Below, piece after piece: positions 48,558 through 60,848 of a DNA stretch of 64,000 bases. The position numbers and the translations under genes are program-made. The DNA is from Thamnidium elegans. Lineage: Eukaryota; Mucoromycota; Mucoromycetes; Mucorales; Mucoraceae. Each line of letters begins with the position of its first letter. The first letter of the stretch is position 1. A model generated the notes under the pieces. That model had not been told where the DNA came from, ran no database searches, and worked only from the letters and a program-made list of their open reading frames with translations. Where the stretch lies: contig JAIXMG010000032.1 in NCBI GenBank assembly GCA_025201345.1, forward strand, positions 124,001-188,000, read 5' to 3'.

Positions 48558-49449
48558 TAATTACTAAAATAAGTACTGGTTTTTTTTGCATTATTTTTTT
48601 TTGGGCAAATAATTTAAGCTTTTTTTTTTTTTACCCGGGATGTATAAGAAAGATCTTAGTTTTGGGTTGTATCACCCACTTGAACACAATCGTATTACTT
48701 GTAAAAAATCGTATCACCTAATATTAATAGTGTAACTTGATTAAAAAAAAGGGCAAGTATAATATTTAATAACACTATTTGGTTCTATTAGTCCTACACT
48801 ATCGCTTTTTTTTCTTTCTATTCTTATCTTTGTGTGTGAATGGGTGTAAAAAAAAAAAAAAAAAGAAACCGACAAGCGATTTTTGTTTGTTTACATAATT
48901 GGTGTGGGTACTGCTTTGTTTCCGGTATTTTAAAATATGCTTGCATATTTTTTTTGTGAGGGGGGTTTTTCCGAAAAGTTGAGTTTTTAAAAGGAAATTC
49001 AACTAATTTTTTTTTTACTCTAGACTATTGTTAGCTCATAAAGATAACAAACAGTAATTCAGAACCTGTCAAAAACCATTTTGCATGTAAATGAGTTTCA
49101 TCTCGGGAGAGACCTTATTTAGTGTATTTACGAAAAAGCTTCTTAAAACGTTTCAGAAGGGAAAAAAAAAAAAGTACCTCTTTTCCCTTGAATCTTATCG
49201 AGTATGACATAAACATCTTCCATTTAACTCGGGCTACCTCTAAAAAAAAAAAAAGATGAAAAAAAGGGTTTGTTTTCAATGAAAAAGTTACTTTTTTTTT
49301 TCTTTTAGTGAGTTGTTGTTCTCAGATTTTTACTAAATAAACTACGAAACCCAGAATAAGTATTGTAAACTTAAAAAAGTTTCAAAAAGAAACATCGCCG
49401 ACTTTTATTTACGTGATCGAGAAAAATTTATATCAACAAGTAAAGTTTA
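48558..49449. other. Convergent intergenic region
   Basis: No gene is seen. A67-codon frame at 48799 on the minus strand is homopolymer-derived. It holds the 3' ends of both flanking genes. Confidence 0.5.
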
Positions 49450-51625
49450 TTATTTTATGGTTCTAGCAATGTATTTGGCTGCATCATACATTATAGTATG
49501 TCCAGGATTAGGATACTGATCATAATACCTGAAATCAAAAACCGACATATCTTTTAAAACGTCGTCTATCATATTAAACGGAGAAAGTTTTTCGTGTTCA
49601 CCATGTGCTTGTATATAGTTAATCCTATCAATGTCTTGTAAACAAGAGTTTAGGTTTTCAAGAGATTCTTTGGCGATGTACTGATTTGGTGAATTTGATA
49701 GTAATAAAAGTGCGTCAATCGCACAAAATAAGAACGCGCTAGCGGAAACAGCATAGTAACCTGTTTTTTTTTTAAGTATAGTGAGACAAAACGTATGTAT
49801 AAAATTTACTTACATTTACCGTTATTTTCTAGTTGAGATATACGACGTATAGCACACACTAATAGCCTACATCCATCTCTTGTGTTATCAGACGACCTTT
49901 GTTGAACACGGAGACATAACTGGTCATAATCGGTTCCAGTGGCAACGGGTTTTAGTAAGTAGGAATAAATGTTTATAATAAATAACTGGCATTGAATAAA
50001 TGCCGATAGTAAGGCGAATTCGTTGGTTTGATCAATTGCTCGTATACATTGGTCAACATCTTTTATATTGTCACATAGTCGAAATTCATCAGGGAAGCTA
50101 GACACCCATTCCGATATAACGTCTTCTAATACAACAATGGATTCAAATGTTAGAGTGGATAAGTTTCCTAGCTGAGCATTTTGAACCTGCGTCTATTATA
50201 GAAAAAAAAAGTTAACTTTTTTTTTTTGAAGTAAAAAAAAAAAAAAGAGAGTTATATATTTTTACCAAAACTTGTCTAGCGTATGGATGATTCATTAAAC
50301 GGAAAAACTCGTTTTGAAATCGAACTGTCTTTTTGAGTTTTTCAGGTTCATCGTCTAGGGCGACCCAACTACAAAAATGAAGCATGGGGTTTTTTTGGTC
50401 TGTAAAAAATATTCTTTGCAGCATCACTCGTACAGCCATGATCATCACCACATGGCGAGAAAACACAGCTCTATCCACTTCATCTTGATAATTAAGCGCA
50501 GGCTTCTTGTATTCTTCCTGTAAGTCCAAACAGATTTGATAAGATATATCAACAAATTTACTGCATTCGTGGTACATTAGATATGTTCGCATGTACCTTG
50601 ATATTAAGCCAATCCCAATCACATTTTCTAATCGCTTTTCATGTACGTCAAATTGATCTAGCATAATTCGTTTAGCCAAGTTAAAAAAGTATTCGCCAAT
50701 GGCTTTGTTAACAAGCGGCGAGGGACGCGTATGATTACATGGCACGGAACAAACATAGGCACATATGCAGACCGAAACAAGATCTTGTAACGGGTCCTTT
50801 AATGCAGTGTATTTTTCTATAAATGTGCTTTGGTGAATCAGAGCTATATGTTCGTTGTGACACATAAAGTACGTTGTGATTAATTGATCCATTAATGACC
50901 TTGGATCAAGTGAAAGGTGATTAGGTAGTGTAGATAGAGTATTCCCGTTTAGGTTTGCTTTCGTACATTGCGAGAACAATTTCAAGGATAAAGGAGTGAT
51001 ACCTTCACTAATCTTGGCACCAAAATGCATAATCATTCTTGAACCTTTGGTGGATTCCGAGTATCCAGTAGTTGAACTGGTCTCACTGCTACTTGAACTG
51101 GTATAACAACTTAGTGGAGATAAATAGGATATACCGTTAAATTGAATCGATAATAAGTCGGTTACGTTTTTTATTCCAGTTTCTAATTGAAATGTACCGT
51201 CCCTTATTTGAATGCTCCATTGATGTTGAATGGTTTGAAACATGGATTGATGATCGCGCAGGATCAAATCAGTACATTGGTTACTATAAGCTAAACTTTG
51301 TAATTGTGTTTCCAGTTGATGAATTGCCCATTCTAAATCTACTACTTGGTTTTGCAGCGCTTGACCTCGAATTATTTCTTGCTCGGTATATAACTTGACC
51401 TTTGGGATTGGTTTGATACATTCTTTGCCAAGCCTTTCACAGCGAGAACAGTTTGCTGTGAAAGTCGGAATACATTTTCGTCGTTGTTCACGGCACTCTA
51501 AATATGAGGTTGGTGTTAGATAGGCTTTTTTTTATTAAAAAAAAAAAAAAAAAAAAAAAAAACGTTGAAAGGTGGGGAAGCTTTTTTTTTTTTTTACCAG
51601 TACAAGGTATAATTCGAGTTTTCAT
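49450..51625 (-). CDS. Zn(II)2Cys6 transcription factor, copy 1
   Basis: Exons 51625-51598, 51497-50266, 50192-49814 and 49760-49450 give 649 aa. The binuclear cluster begins at residue 9: C-x2-C-x6-C-x7-C-x2-C-x6-C (CTECREQRRKC then NCSRCERLGKEC), split by intron 1 after the second codon of the cluster. A coiled-coil segment (ALQNQVVDLEWAIHQLETQL) follows and would allow dimerisation. The long middle region (SYLSPLSCY, LMDQLITTYFMCHNEHIALI) is like the fungal-specific regulatory domain. It should bind DNA in the nucleus, with targets unknown. It is a close paralogue of the next gene, with the same intron positions and an identical exon 3 length of 379 nt. Confidence 0.92.
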
Positions 51626-52353
51626 AAAGGTAATATGGGAGGGGAATAAGGGTTGCTCGTTTTTGGATATTTTTTTCCCAGTAATGTAGTTCGACATTGT
51701 TGTACTACTTTGTAAATGATTATGTAAATATATAAACCCATTTTCACCTGTAACAAACAGTAAGGCAATTTAAGGTTTTTGATACTGAAGAGATAAATAA
51801 TTTCATTTGTAGTACTAACCCTGTCATTTATTATCCTTTTTATCAAATTATCTCTGTTCTTTAAGAAAAGAAAGGTATTCAATTGCTTCATGCTAAAAAT
51901 CACTTGATCTTGTGTATCATTAAAATGGTCTCATTATAAATTTGTATACTCGACCCTTAATTTTAAACCCTTGGCAAAAGTGTGTTTTTTTTAACTAGTC
52001 GATAAATATAAAGACACTTTGTATGTATTTCCCACGAAGAAAGATAAGACTCATACTTGTACGATCTATTAGAATTACATTGTGGGAAGGGCGAAAAAAA
52101 AAAAAAGGATATTAAACTTTCCAGATGGTAACACGGAATGGAAACAGTTTTTTCCACAAATTAATATTTTCCATCTCTCTTTTTTTTTTTATTTATTTGA
52201 TGAGTAATTTGTTAACCTATTATATTAGATGTTAGAAGATCTGATGACGGGTAAGGCGGTACTATTTTTTAAGTTTATGATATACAGTTATCATTACGTT
52301 ATTAAAAAGAAAAGTAATGTGAGTATTACAACAGAAAGTTTTATTTATAGGGT
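51626..52353. other. Intergenic region between the two Zn2Cys6 genes
   Basis: No gene is seen. It holds the promoter of copy 1 and the terminator of copy 2. Frames at 51622-51903 and 51963-52157 are not supported. Confidence 0.5.
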
Positions 52354-54490
52354 TTATTCTATTTTAGCTATATACTTTGTGAGATCGTACATGAGAGTAT
52401 ACCAAGGTTTCGAGTATCGATTATAATACTTAAAATCAAATGAAGTAGTATCGATAAATTTCTCGTAAATTGATACAATAGGTGAAGATTCTACTGGTAA
52501 CTGATCAATTTGTATGTAGTTAATCCTGCTAATGTCTTCTAGACAAGCTCGAAGAGCGAACTGTGATTCCTTTGCAATATGTTGGTCATGCGCCACAAGT
52601 AGTAATAATAACCCATCAATTGAACCAAATAATAAATCAGTTGCTGAGGTTATGTAAAGACCTAATTATATCTAGTTTTAATAAAAATATTTCATACAAA
52701 AAAAAAAAAAAAAGAGAGACTTACAACTTTTATTTCCTTCTATTTTTGATAAATGTCGTGTAGCGTGAATTAATAACCTACATCCATCAAGTGTGTTTTC
52801 AAGTGATCGTTGTCGAACACGAGAACATAACTGATCGTAACCGTCGTAAGAAGCAACAGGTTGTATCAAGTATGAAAAAGTGCCAATAATAAACAATTGA
52901 AAATGTATAAACACAAGCAATTGAATTTGATCTGTTGTTTTATCGATTGCTTCAACACATTTTTGAATATCTTTAAAATTATTACATAATCGAAACTCGT
53001 TTGGGATTGTAGAAACTGCCGAAGTTATAACATCTTCAAATTGAACAATGCATTCAAATGATAAAGCGTATTCTTTTCCTCTTTGAGCTCTATGAATATT
53101 TAACTTTTTTTTTTTTTTTTATGGTCAGGTTTTTTTTATTTTTTTTTTTTTAAAGAAAAAAAAAGCAAGTATTTTGTAAATTTACCATAAACTGTCGTAC
53201 GTACGAGTGACTGAATAAGTTCCAAAACCAATTTTGAGATTTAATCACTCTTTTCGTTTCTTCAGGTTCATCATCCACAATGGCCCATTTAGACTCGAAA
53301 TTCGAAGTTTCATCTATTGGACGATCAAAAAGACTGTTCATGATACCTCGTAAAGACATTGTTATGGATATATGACGTGTAAATAATGCATAATCCACTT
53401 GGTATTTATAAGATGGAGTTTGCGGAGGATATTTAAATTCGTTTATTAAATCCAAACAAATCTGGTACGCTATCGAAATCAATTCATCGCCTTCCTTGTA
53501 TTTAAAAATTTCATTCATATACCTGCTCAACATATTAATGCTGATTACGTTTTCTAATCTCTTTTCAGGTACGTCAAATTGATCTAATATCATACTATAA
53601 GCTTTTTCAAAAAAATAATCGGCCATTGCTCTTCTGTCGTGCGAAGTAAAGTGAATATGATTGCATGGTGATCCACAAACTCGGTTACAAATACACAATG
53701 TTATCAGGTCGTCTAAAGGGGTTTCCAACAGTAAATATTTTTTCATGAATGAATTTTCGTGAACGAGGGGCGAAAGTAAATTGTAACAAGTGAAATAGGT
53801 CGAGACTAAATGATCTACTATCATGGTTGGCTGCGATAATAAATAATCTGGTACGTAATTTGAGTCTTGCAATTTGATTTTTTGATTAACATATTTAGCT
53901 AGCATTTTAGTTAGAAATGGTGTTAACCCATCAAAGGATTTTGATGAAAAATGCATTAATAGTTTGGTCTCTTCCTCGTCGTCAAACGAGCTATTATAGC
54001 AACTCATGGGCGATAAGTACGGTATTTCGTTCGACTGCATAAATAATAAATCGCTTATGTTCTTTATTCCAGTTTCGACTTGAAAGGTACCGTTGTTTAT
54101 TTGAAGTTTCCAGTTATGTTCCAAGTTGGTAATCATGATTTCACGCATGCCATGATTATGATTTTGAATGGTTCGACAACTTTGAGTTTTTAATTGAGTT
54201 TCTAACTGATAAATAGTTTGTTCCATGTCGAAAATTTGCTGCTGTAATTTTTTTCCTTCAACAAAATCGTGATCCGAATAGAGTTTGTTGTCTTTTGGCT
54301 TTAGCTGTTTTAAACATTCTCGGCCAAGCCTATCACATCGAGTGCATTTATTGGAAGATGTAGATATACATCTACGACGTTGTAAACGGCATTCTAAATA
54401 AAATATGATGGCGTTAATTAGATTTTATATATATATCTATAGTACATAAAAAGACAAACCAACACAAGGTATATTTCGAGTTCTGACCAT
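52354..54490 (-). CDS. Zn(II)2Cys6 transcription factor, copy 2
   Basis: Exons 54490-54460, 54393-53186, 53103-52725 and 52661-52354 give 641 aa. The zinc cluster has the same spacing as copy 1 (CVECRLQRRRC then KCTRCDRLGREC). It is followed by a predicted coiled coil (LQQQIFDMEQTIYQLETQL) and a matching regulatory region (NGTFQVETGIKNISDLLF versus DGTFQLETGIKNVTDLLS in copy 1). Conserved blocks with copy 1 run to the C-terminus (SRINYIQ versus DRINYIQ, YIAK near the end). It is in direct tandem with copy 1, on the same strand, with intron positions conserved. Both copies look intact, so the pair may have diverged in targets or ligands. Confidence 0.92.
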
Positions 54491-55054
54491 TAAAACAAAA
54501 ACAAAAAAGTAAAAGGAGGATCTTAATTGTTTTTAAGAAGTTTTGGGTTTTGTGTAAATTGCTGATATTAAAGGGTTACCGTAGCACTTAATTCTAAGCC
54601 CCTTCCAATTAGGGATGCTTACAAAATAGCAGTGATACTGTGCATAAAAATAGAAAGGTTAAACACTTTAAGGTTGGGTTGGAGGTGGGGAGGGGGATGG
54701 TCAATATGATTTTTTTATTATTAAACTAAAAAATTCAAAAGAAGCGAAACCATCATCAAAGCTATTGGAAGGGACCTGAAATAAGTTGACCATTAGGAAA
54801 GTGTACAGTATTTGTTTCATATATTCGTGTTTATAAATTAGTTGATCATCTTTATTATATATGTGCGAATCCTATTGTTCCAAGTTGATTCCTTTTTTAT
54901 GTTGATTACCAGAGCAGTGTATTTCTATAAAATAAATAAATAAAATCAGGTATCATATACGAAAACTATCCTTTTTACGTACGATACTGATACTTCCTTC
55001 TCTCGCTTAATATAGAGATATTAACATTTCTGTTTTTTTTTTAAAGCTTAAAAT
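54491..55054. other. Intergenic region upstream of Zn2Cys6 copy 2
   Basis: AT-rich with no gene seen. It includes a short G-rich stretch near 54680-54700 and the probable promoter of the minus-strand regulator. Confidence 0.5.
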
Positions 55055-55860
55055 ATGGTGTTGCCAATACAAACAGACATGGTCCGTTTAAGTGAAAACA
55101 ACCATGCATCAATTTTTCACCCTGTTCCTATCCACATTATATTGATCACAATAATAATATTACTTCTAATAATCAAACAATAGTAAGTAATAATAATAAA
55201 AGTAACTCAGCTTCATATACCAATATTATCTTTTTTTATAGCATGACGGTAGGCGTAAAGCGGCAGAAGTTGTCGACACTTTACGTTCGATCATTTTTTC
55301 AATATTTTAATATTTTCATTTCTAACCAATTTTTTTTAATAAAGCTCTGTGTTTTAAGCCAAAGTTGAGGAAGTATTAAGTAGGTGCTTTACACAACTTA
55401 GTTTACTTCGGAACCTTATTTTACAATACTCCCGGTACGGTCGAACTCTTCGAGCAATACAAGCAAGAACAAACATAATCGAAATATATCAAAGGTCTTG
55501 ATGTATTTGGCCATTATTTAGAATTACTTAATAACGAGAGCCCATCCGATTATTCTTTTAAAGATTTGTGGATAAACATGAAGAAATATTTCAAGTAACT
55601 AATTATTCCCTTACAAAGTTTCACTTCGTAACAGGAGCTCCGTTCATTAATCCTTCCACCAACCACAAGCGTACATAATTCGTGGAAAAACGCTATCTAT
55701 TTTACGAAAATTCAAGAAAAAAGCCAAAAGGGACATCCTTTTAAATAATTAGAGGCAGTCGCGATAGGATCTTTCCATTTCTCAGTCGTCAAGCCTTGCC
55801 ACATATTATGAAGGTTGTGACAGGGGATACTATCACTTGTAAGAGCGTAACTACCGTTTT
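55055..55860 (+). pseudogene. Decayed gene, membrane-anchored protein remnant
   Basis: A 42-codon frame at 55055-55183 encodes a hydrophobic stretch (HIILITIIILLLIIK) like a signal anchor. A GTAAGT sequence overlaps its stop codon. Downstream, 55380-55744 reads as protein in scattered frames: GALHNLVYFGTLFYNTPGTV, a stop, then SKYIKGLDVFGHYLELLNNE, SFKDLWINMKKYFK, a stop or frame change, then FHFVTGAPFINPSTNHKRT, and another stop before FVEKRYLFYEN. The phrases look like genuine protein, but stops and frame changes break them. This suggests a former type II membrane protein gene. The family is not recognised. It could also be an unrecognised multi-exon gene with very short exons, but no good splice sites link the pieces. 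Confidence 0.5.
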
Positions 55861-56255
55861 AACTGTTTGAAAAAAAAGGCTTGCTTTTGTTTCCCTTTTA
55901 CATAAAACAAGTCATTAAGTCCATGCACTGAAGGAGGGGACCGCGGTTTTTTTCCCCGCTATTTAAGAGTCTGGATATGTAAGATATAAAGTTGAAGAAG
56001 AAGAAAAAACTACCATCTTCGTAAACAAAAAAGCCTGATTCTGAGTTTTATCTCTTTCTTAATGATGCAAATATTTACTCAGAATACAATCTATATAATT
56101 AGAAGCGAATAAAAAGTTTATTGTATGTACAACTCCTTCGAAGAGTTCAGTAAATATTAGAAAGTGTATTAATTTTTAAACGGTTGAAACAAGAGAATAT
56201 TTTCCTTGCCAAAATAAAAAATAAAAATAAAGGTATATAATAAAGTAGTATTTTT
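55861..56255. other. Intergenic region
   Basis: No gene is seen. It is AT-rich, between the decayed gene and the 3' end of the MFS transporter. Confidence 0.45.
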
Positions 56256-57904
56256 CTAGTAACCTGAATATGCACGAATTTGTGGACCTTTTACTTTCAT
56301 TAATAACAATAAGAAGGCCCAAACAAAATTAAGCATACCAAAAAAGAAAGTTACCCAACCAGGACCTACTGCTTCAGTCATTGGGTTTGCTACATATACA
56401 TATAAACACTTAATAGAAATAAAATAATGATAAAATACTTTTTGTTTGTTTACCCATTAAGCTAAGAACACAAGACCAAATCATTCTAACAAGATTAGCA
56501 GCAGCAGTGACACTTGCTCCACGATCAGAGACAGCGTCTACAAGATACGACATTGCAGGATTAAATACCTGTACCATAGCAAAGCACTGCAGCCCAAACA
56601 TGATGACAGAAACCCAAATATTCCAACCGAGCTGTACAGGCCAACCCCACAAAAAGAAGGAAAGAGGGTTAAGAATAAATGCTGCTGGCCAAACGTTTGG
56701 TGTTAACCTATCTTCCGGGTAAGTAGCGCCTCCTCCGCGCTTTTCACGTGCCCGAGTTAAAAAATAATCTGATAATTTACCACAGATCAAGGACCCAAAC
56801 ACTTCACCTAACCCAGGGGAAATAAACGTCAACCCGATTAAACTAGAGCTAAGGCCGTATATGTTGGTGTACAATCCTGGCAACATGTTTTCGACCGCAA
56901 ACATACCGCCGAATGCAAGCCCTGTAGCAATTGAAAATATCAAAACAAATGGGTGTCGAAGTAAAGATAAAGAAGCAAATGGGTTCATTCGCTTCACTTC
57001 AATCACGGTAGATTCGGTCTCGTTCTTTTGATCGATAGCCGATACAATTTTTTCATTGAAATCAGAAGCTTCTTTACCCCAAACTGATTCTTCACGATAT
57101 GTTTCTTCCATAGCGAAAAAAACTAAAAGTAAAAGAATACAACCAAATACAAACATTAACCAAAAGACAGATCTCCAACCCCATCTTTCTACTAGGAATC
57201 CACCAAAGATAGGTCCAAATAGAGGTCCTGCAAATTGGCCTGTAAAGTATATGCCTAATGCATTTCCCCTTTCATGTACCTCATAAATATCTGCGACGGA
57301 ACTTTTTTTTGAGTTAGAATACAGAAAATATTTTTAATTTATCTTATAAATTACCCTGCTCCAATTGCCCAAGCAGAAGAAATACCTATAGCTTGTAAAA
57401 TTCTCATTCCAAGTAAGACCTCAATGTCATTAGCAAATAAAGCCGCTAAGGATCCAACGGTATAAATAATGATCGAGAAAAAATAAACCGATCTACGAAT
57501 CTTCCAATGGTCACTTATGCTGCTGTAAAAAATAGGCTACATTTTTATAGAAATTTTTTAGTTTCTGTACAACCAAAAAAGGATCAATTGTTTCCTTACA
57601 GCAATACCCATAAATAACATGAACAAAGAATTACTTAGTGTCACCATAATTGAAGGGCTATCTAACTCTTCAATAATAGCTTCTAACGCTGGCAACTATA
57701 AAATATTTTACGTGTGAATAAATAATAACACTGGATACTACAAAAATTGCGTTTTTTTTTTACATAGATAGTAGAACAAAATCCGGGAATAATTGCAATA
57801 AAACATACGAGTCCAAGTAATAGCCGTTTTCTCCAAGCTGGCAAATGCCTTGGATCTTTCGTTACTGATATTTTTACTTTTAGTAAAGACTTCCAATATG
57901 TCAT
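56256..57904 (-). CDS. MFS transporter (DHA1/polyamine-like), apparent C-terminal frameshift
   Basis: Exons 57904-57764, 57695-57600, 57536-57355, 57301-56454 and 56390-56256 encode a 12-helix-type MFS protein of about 510 aa. TM1 follows AWRKRLLLGLVCFIAIIPGF. The loop motif ISDHWKIRRSV resembles motif A (SD...RR). Motif C-like GQFAGPLFGPIFGGFLVERW follows, and a central loop DQKNETESTVIEVKRMNPF separates the two halves. In the last exon, a run of seven T on the coding strand (56346-56340) shifts the frame, so the conceptual product ends at TAA 56331-56329 after VTFFWYA. One T fewer would restore FFGMLNFVWAFLLLLM through to GY at 56256. This is either a sequencing error or a real truncation of the last helix. 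The substrate is unknown. Confidence 0.85.
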
Positions 57905-58513
57905 TTTTTTATATACGTAAAAGAAAAAGGGAAAACCAGAAAAAAAAAATATACTTTTTTTTTCATTTATTATCTGTAATTGCCGCAGTAAATACGTCCT
58001 TTTTCTACACACAAAGGTTTTTCTTGCAGGTTTATTTGTAAATATCTGAGATTTATTCTCCTCCTTTTTGGAAATGGGGGGAAGGGAGCTGGAGGACTTT
58101 GGGGGCGCTCTTTGAGGGTCAAAAACGAAAGGGTAACAATCTATGGTTTAAAAAAAAAAATGACATAACGTTATTGTGATAAATTACCTCGTAATTTTCT
58201 TGTATATTGCAGAGCCGGAAGCAGCGACAGTATGCAACTGTCTTCAGTTACTACATCATCATTTATTTTCTTCCTAGTTCTGAGAAACAGAAAAAAAAGG
58301 GAAAGAGATTGAGGTTTAGAAAAAGAAGGATTACTACTACTATTAAACTGTATTTAAATATCATCTTCATAGCTTATTTCGCCTTTTTCTCTGGTTACTC
58401 TTCTTGACGCTTCAGAGATAAGATTGTAGCTAGCTACTTTACTTTCAGTTGTACTATTTCTTTGGTCTTCTCTGACCTTTCTTCGTCGCACATTGGTATT
58501 ATATAGCTCTTCA
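57905..58513. other. Divergent intergenic region
   Basis: No gene is firmly seen. A minus-strand 64-codon frame at 58354-58548 (SSRIEELYNTNVRRRKVRED) has protein-like composition but no supporting neighbour exon. It could be a gene fragment. Confidence 0.4.
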
Positions 58514-58996
58514 ATGCGTGATGATATTTTGCTATTTCCGATGTACACTGTTATTTATTTTGTGAAATTTAGCGACTGTAGCTGCTTCATGGTTGCGAAG
58601 CTTTTTCATTCCTTGCTGGCGTTCGGAAAACTGACTCAGTTTGTTGAATTTCGATGGTGTGAGACGGAGCTTACATCTTCTAAGGTTCTTAACTTTAAAA
58701 AGTACGACTACAACCTTCGATGTGCTCCTGCTACAGAGTTGATCGATACCATTGGTGTCCTAACCACCCACAACAACATGAAGTGGATTATAGTCGCATC
58801 TTCCAGCCGAATTACGAAAGAGAATACCTCCCACTCAATTGAAGATACTTTAAATATTTTTGAGTGTGGTGTATCTTCTCCTCGTAAAGAAGCATCGATC
58901 GTCGCGTTAAAAAAGCTTAAAGTATACGAGATTCATATCATTAGGTCGCAAGTAATATTGACCGAGATATTAACGCGCCATGAACAGCTCTGGTAG
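58514..58996 (+). CDS. Orphan reading frame, possible gene fragment
   Basis: An uninterrupted 160-codon frame starts MRDDILLFPMYTVIYF. It includes FVEFRWCETELTSSKVLNF, ELIDTIGVLTTHNNMKWIIV and KLKVYEIHIIRSQVILTEIL. Composition is normal for protein and unlike the surrounding noncoding sequence. No family is recognised. The first 25 residues are less protein-like, so the true start or an upstream exon may differ. A second frame 150 bp downstream may belong to the same locus, but splicing at the likely sites would give a stop. Confidence 0.5.
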   Translation: MRDDILLFPMYTVIYFVKFSDCSCFMVAKLFHSLLAFGKLTQFVEFRWCETELTSSKVLNFKKYDYNLRCAPATELIDTIGVLTTHNNMKWIIVASSSRITKENTSHSIEDTLNIFECGVSSPRKEASIVALKKLKVYEIHIIRSQVILTEILTRHEQLW

Positions 58997-59132
58997 AGTA
59001 TTAAGCTAAGAACTACCAAACTGTGAACATTATAGTGTGGTCGAATTCTTTATATTCAGTACCTCGAATTGCTCGCCATTGTTTACGTATGTTCATACTG
59101 ACAATAATATTTTTCATAATTCTATTTTTTTT

Positions 59133-59264
59133 AGAATGCCTGTCAGGAAGTTCCAAATAACCCAAAAACAATTGATTAAAGAAAACGTTGGGCTAGTCTC
59201 CTTTAATGACGCTAAAGTAGGATCAATCATCAAGCGTAATTTATATATCAGAACCATGTCTTAA
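59133..59264 (+). CDS. Short orphan reading frame (43 aa)
   Basis: A frame starting MPVRKFQITQKQLIKENVGL follows a TTTTTTTTAG-like acceptor and ends at 59264. It may be the last exon of the locus at 58514 or a stand-alone remnant. Low certainty. Confidence 0.3.
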   Translation, partial: RMPVRKFQITQKQLIKENVGLVSFNDAKVGSIIKRNLYIRTMS

Positions 59265-59951
59265 TATTGAGCTTATATCCCCTATCATATCTTAATAAAC
59301 AATTTTTTTTCTTTTTTTTTTTAAAAAAATTTAAATTATATTGATTTAATTTTTGGTTGAATCGATTAAATATAAATTGGAAATAATAAATGTCAACGAT
59401 AATTCAAGTAAAAAATATAGTTGAATGGGAGTTGTACAGAGTAAATGTATATGATCCTTAAAGAGTAATAAGACGTCATGCAAGGAATTAAAATGATCAA
59501 CTTTGATATTTTTATTCTTAAACGTGATTTACTCTAAACAACGATCAACTAAAAAAAAAAAAGCACTAGGTACGTTGAGTCTACAAGACAGCATTACAAT
59601 AGAACAAAAAATACTTTTTTTTCTGCGGAATACAATATCACATCCGAATCTGAAGCAAAGGGTTATGTTAGACATACTTCCGATCTAAAAGATAAAGAGC
59701 TTGTACTACTTGTTTATCATTTCGCTTCGGCGACAGACATGCCCCCATTCCTGCATTGTTATTGATTTTTTACTGGACGATACGATCGCGTGTGAATAAA
59801 TCATTATTTGGTAATATATTAACGCAAAAATACTCATGTTTACTGTAAGGGTATAATTGTCGATAGAAAAAAAAAAGTATAAATTTTGACAAAAATGTAA
59901 AGAAAAAAAAAGTTTCCCTCTTTCTTATTATCACATTATATATAAGAAAAA
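59265..59951. other. Intergenic region
   Basis: AT-rich. A 61-codon frame at 59503 is not convincing. The region holds the promoter of the serine dehydratase-like gene. Confidence 0.45.
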
Positions 59952-60848
59952 ATGATTAAACATATTCCAAAGTTACTTTCAAAAAACACTTTAGGTTCCA
60001 CAACTTGTATTAGATATCAAAAATCATTCTTATCTACTGTAGCAACAGCAACCACGGAAGAATACAATGATATAGACCACCATACTATTATTTCTACATT
60101 TAATTTATTCTCTATTGGCATCGGGCCGTCTTCATCACGTACTGTAGGTCCCATGAGCGCCTCTAAAATATTTATTCAGGATTTGAAACAACACAATATG
60201 CTTTCAAAAGTTTATACACTTCGCGTTGGTAAAGTAACACAAAAAGTTATATTATTCACACTGTTGAAAATCAACTTGTTTTTCTAAATTGGGAAATAAT
60301 TAACATTTTTTTTTCATGTAGACATGTTTGGTTCTTTGGCTTTAACGGGGAAAGGACACGGGACACCGGAATCCATTCTTATGGGTATCGAAGGCGAAAC
60401 CGCGGAATCAGTAAAACCATCTACAATTCAATCTCGTGTTCAACAGATTTATACCAACCATTCCATTCAATTAGATGGTACACATCATATACATTTTAAT
60501 CCAGAAAGACATTTAATATTCAATTACTTTAAAACACTGCCACAACATTTAAACGGTATACGGTTCTGTGCATTTGATTCCGAAGCAAACATGATTGCTA
60601 CTAATAAGTATTTTATTGGTGGTGGGTTTATTGTAAACGAACCTACGCAATTGAATTATGAAAATACTTACCATCATGCAAATAAATCAAACCGCATTGA
60701 TAGTCAGTTAGGTGTAACTGTTCATTTGCCTTTTAAAAGTGCGCAAGATTTACTTCAGACTTGCAAGCGTAAAAATATCAGTATTGCTCAACTGGTCCAT
60801 GAGAACAAAATGGGACGACCCAAATACAGCGATAAGAAATGCTATTAG
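59952..60848 (+). CDS. Iron-sulfur L-serine dehydratase, beta-domain only (truncated)
   Basis: Two exons (59952-60228, 60322-60848) give 267 aa. A presequence-like N-terminus (MIKHIPKLLSKNTLGSTTCI) could target mitochondria. It leads into the beta-domain signature STFNLFSIGIGPSSSRTVGP, where the family usually has His in place of the Arg in PSSSHT. This is followed by MFGSLALTGKGHGTPESILM and FIGGGFIVNE. The protein stops after IAQLVHENKMGRPKYSDKKC, where the family normally continues into the alpha domain carrying the catalytic cysteines for the 4Fe-4S cluster. None of that domain is seen in the following 490 bp. The product is unlikely to deaminate serine on its own. It could be a decaying gene or a repurposed regulatory domain. 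Confidence 0.85.
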
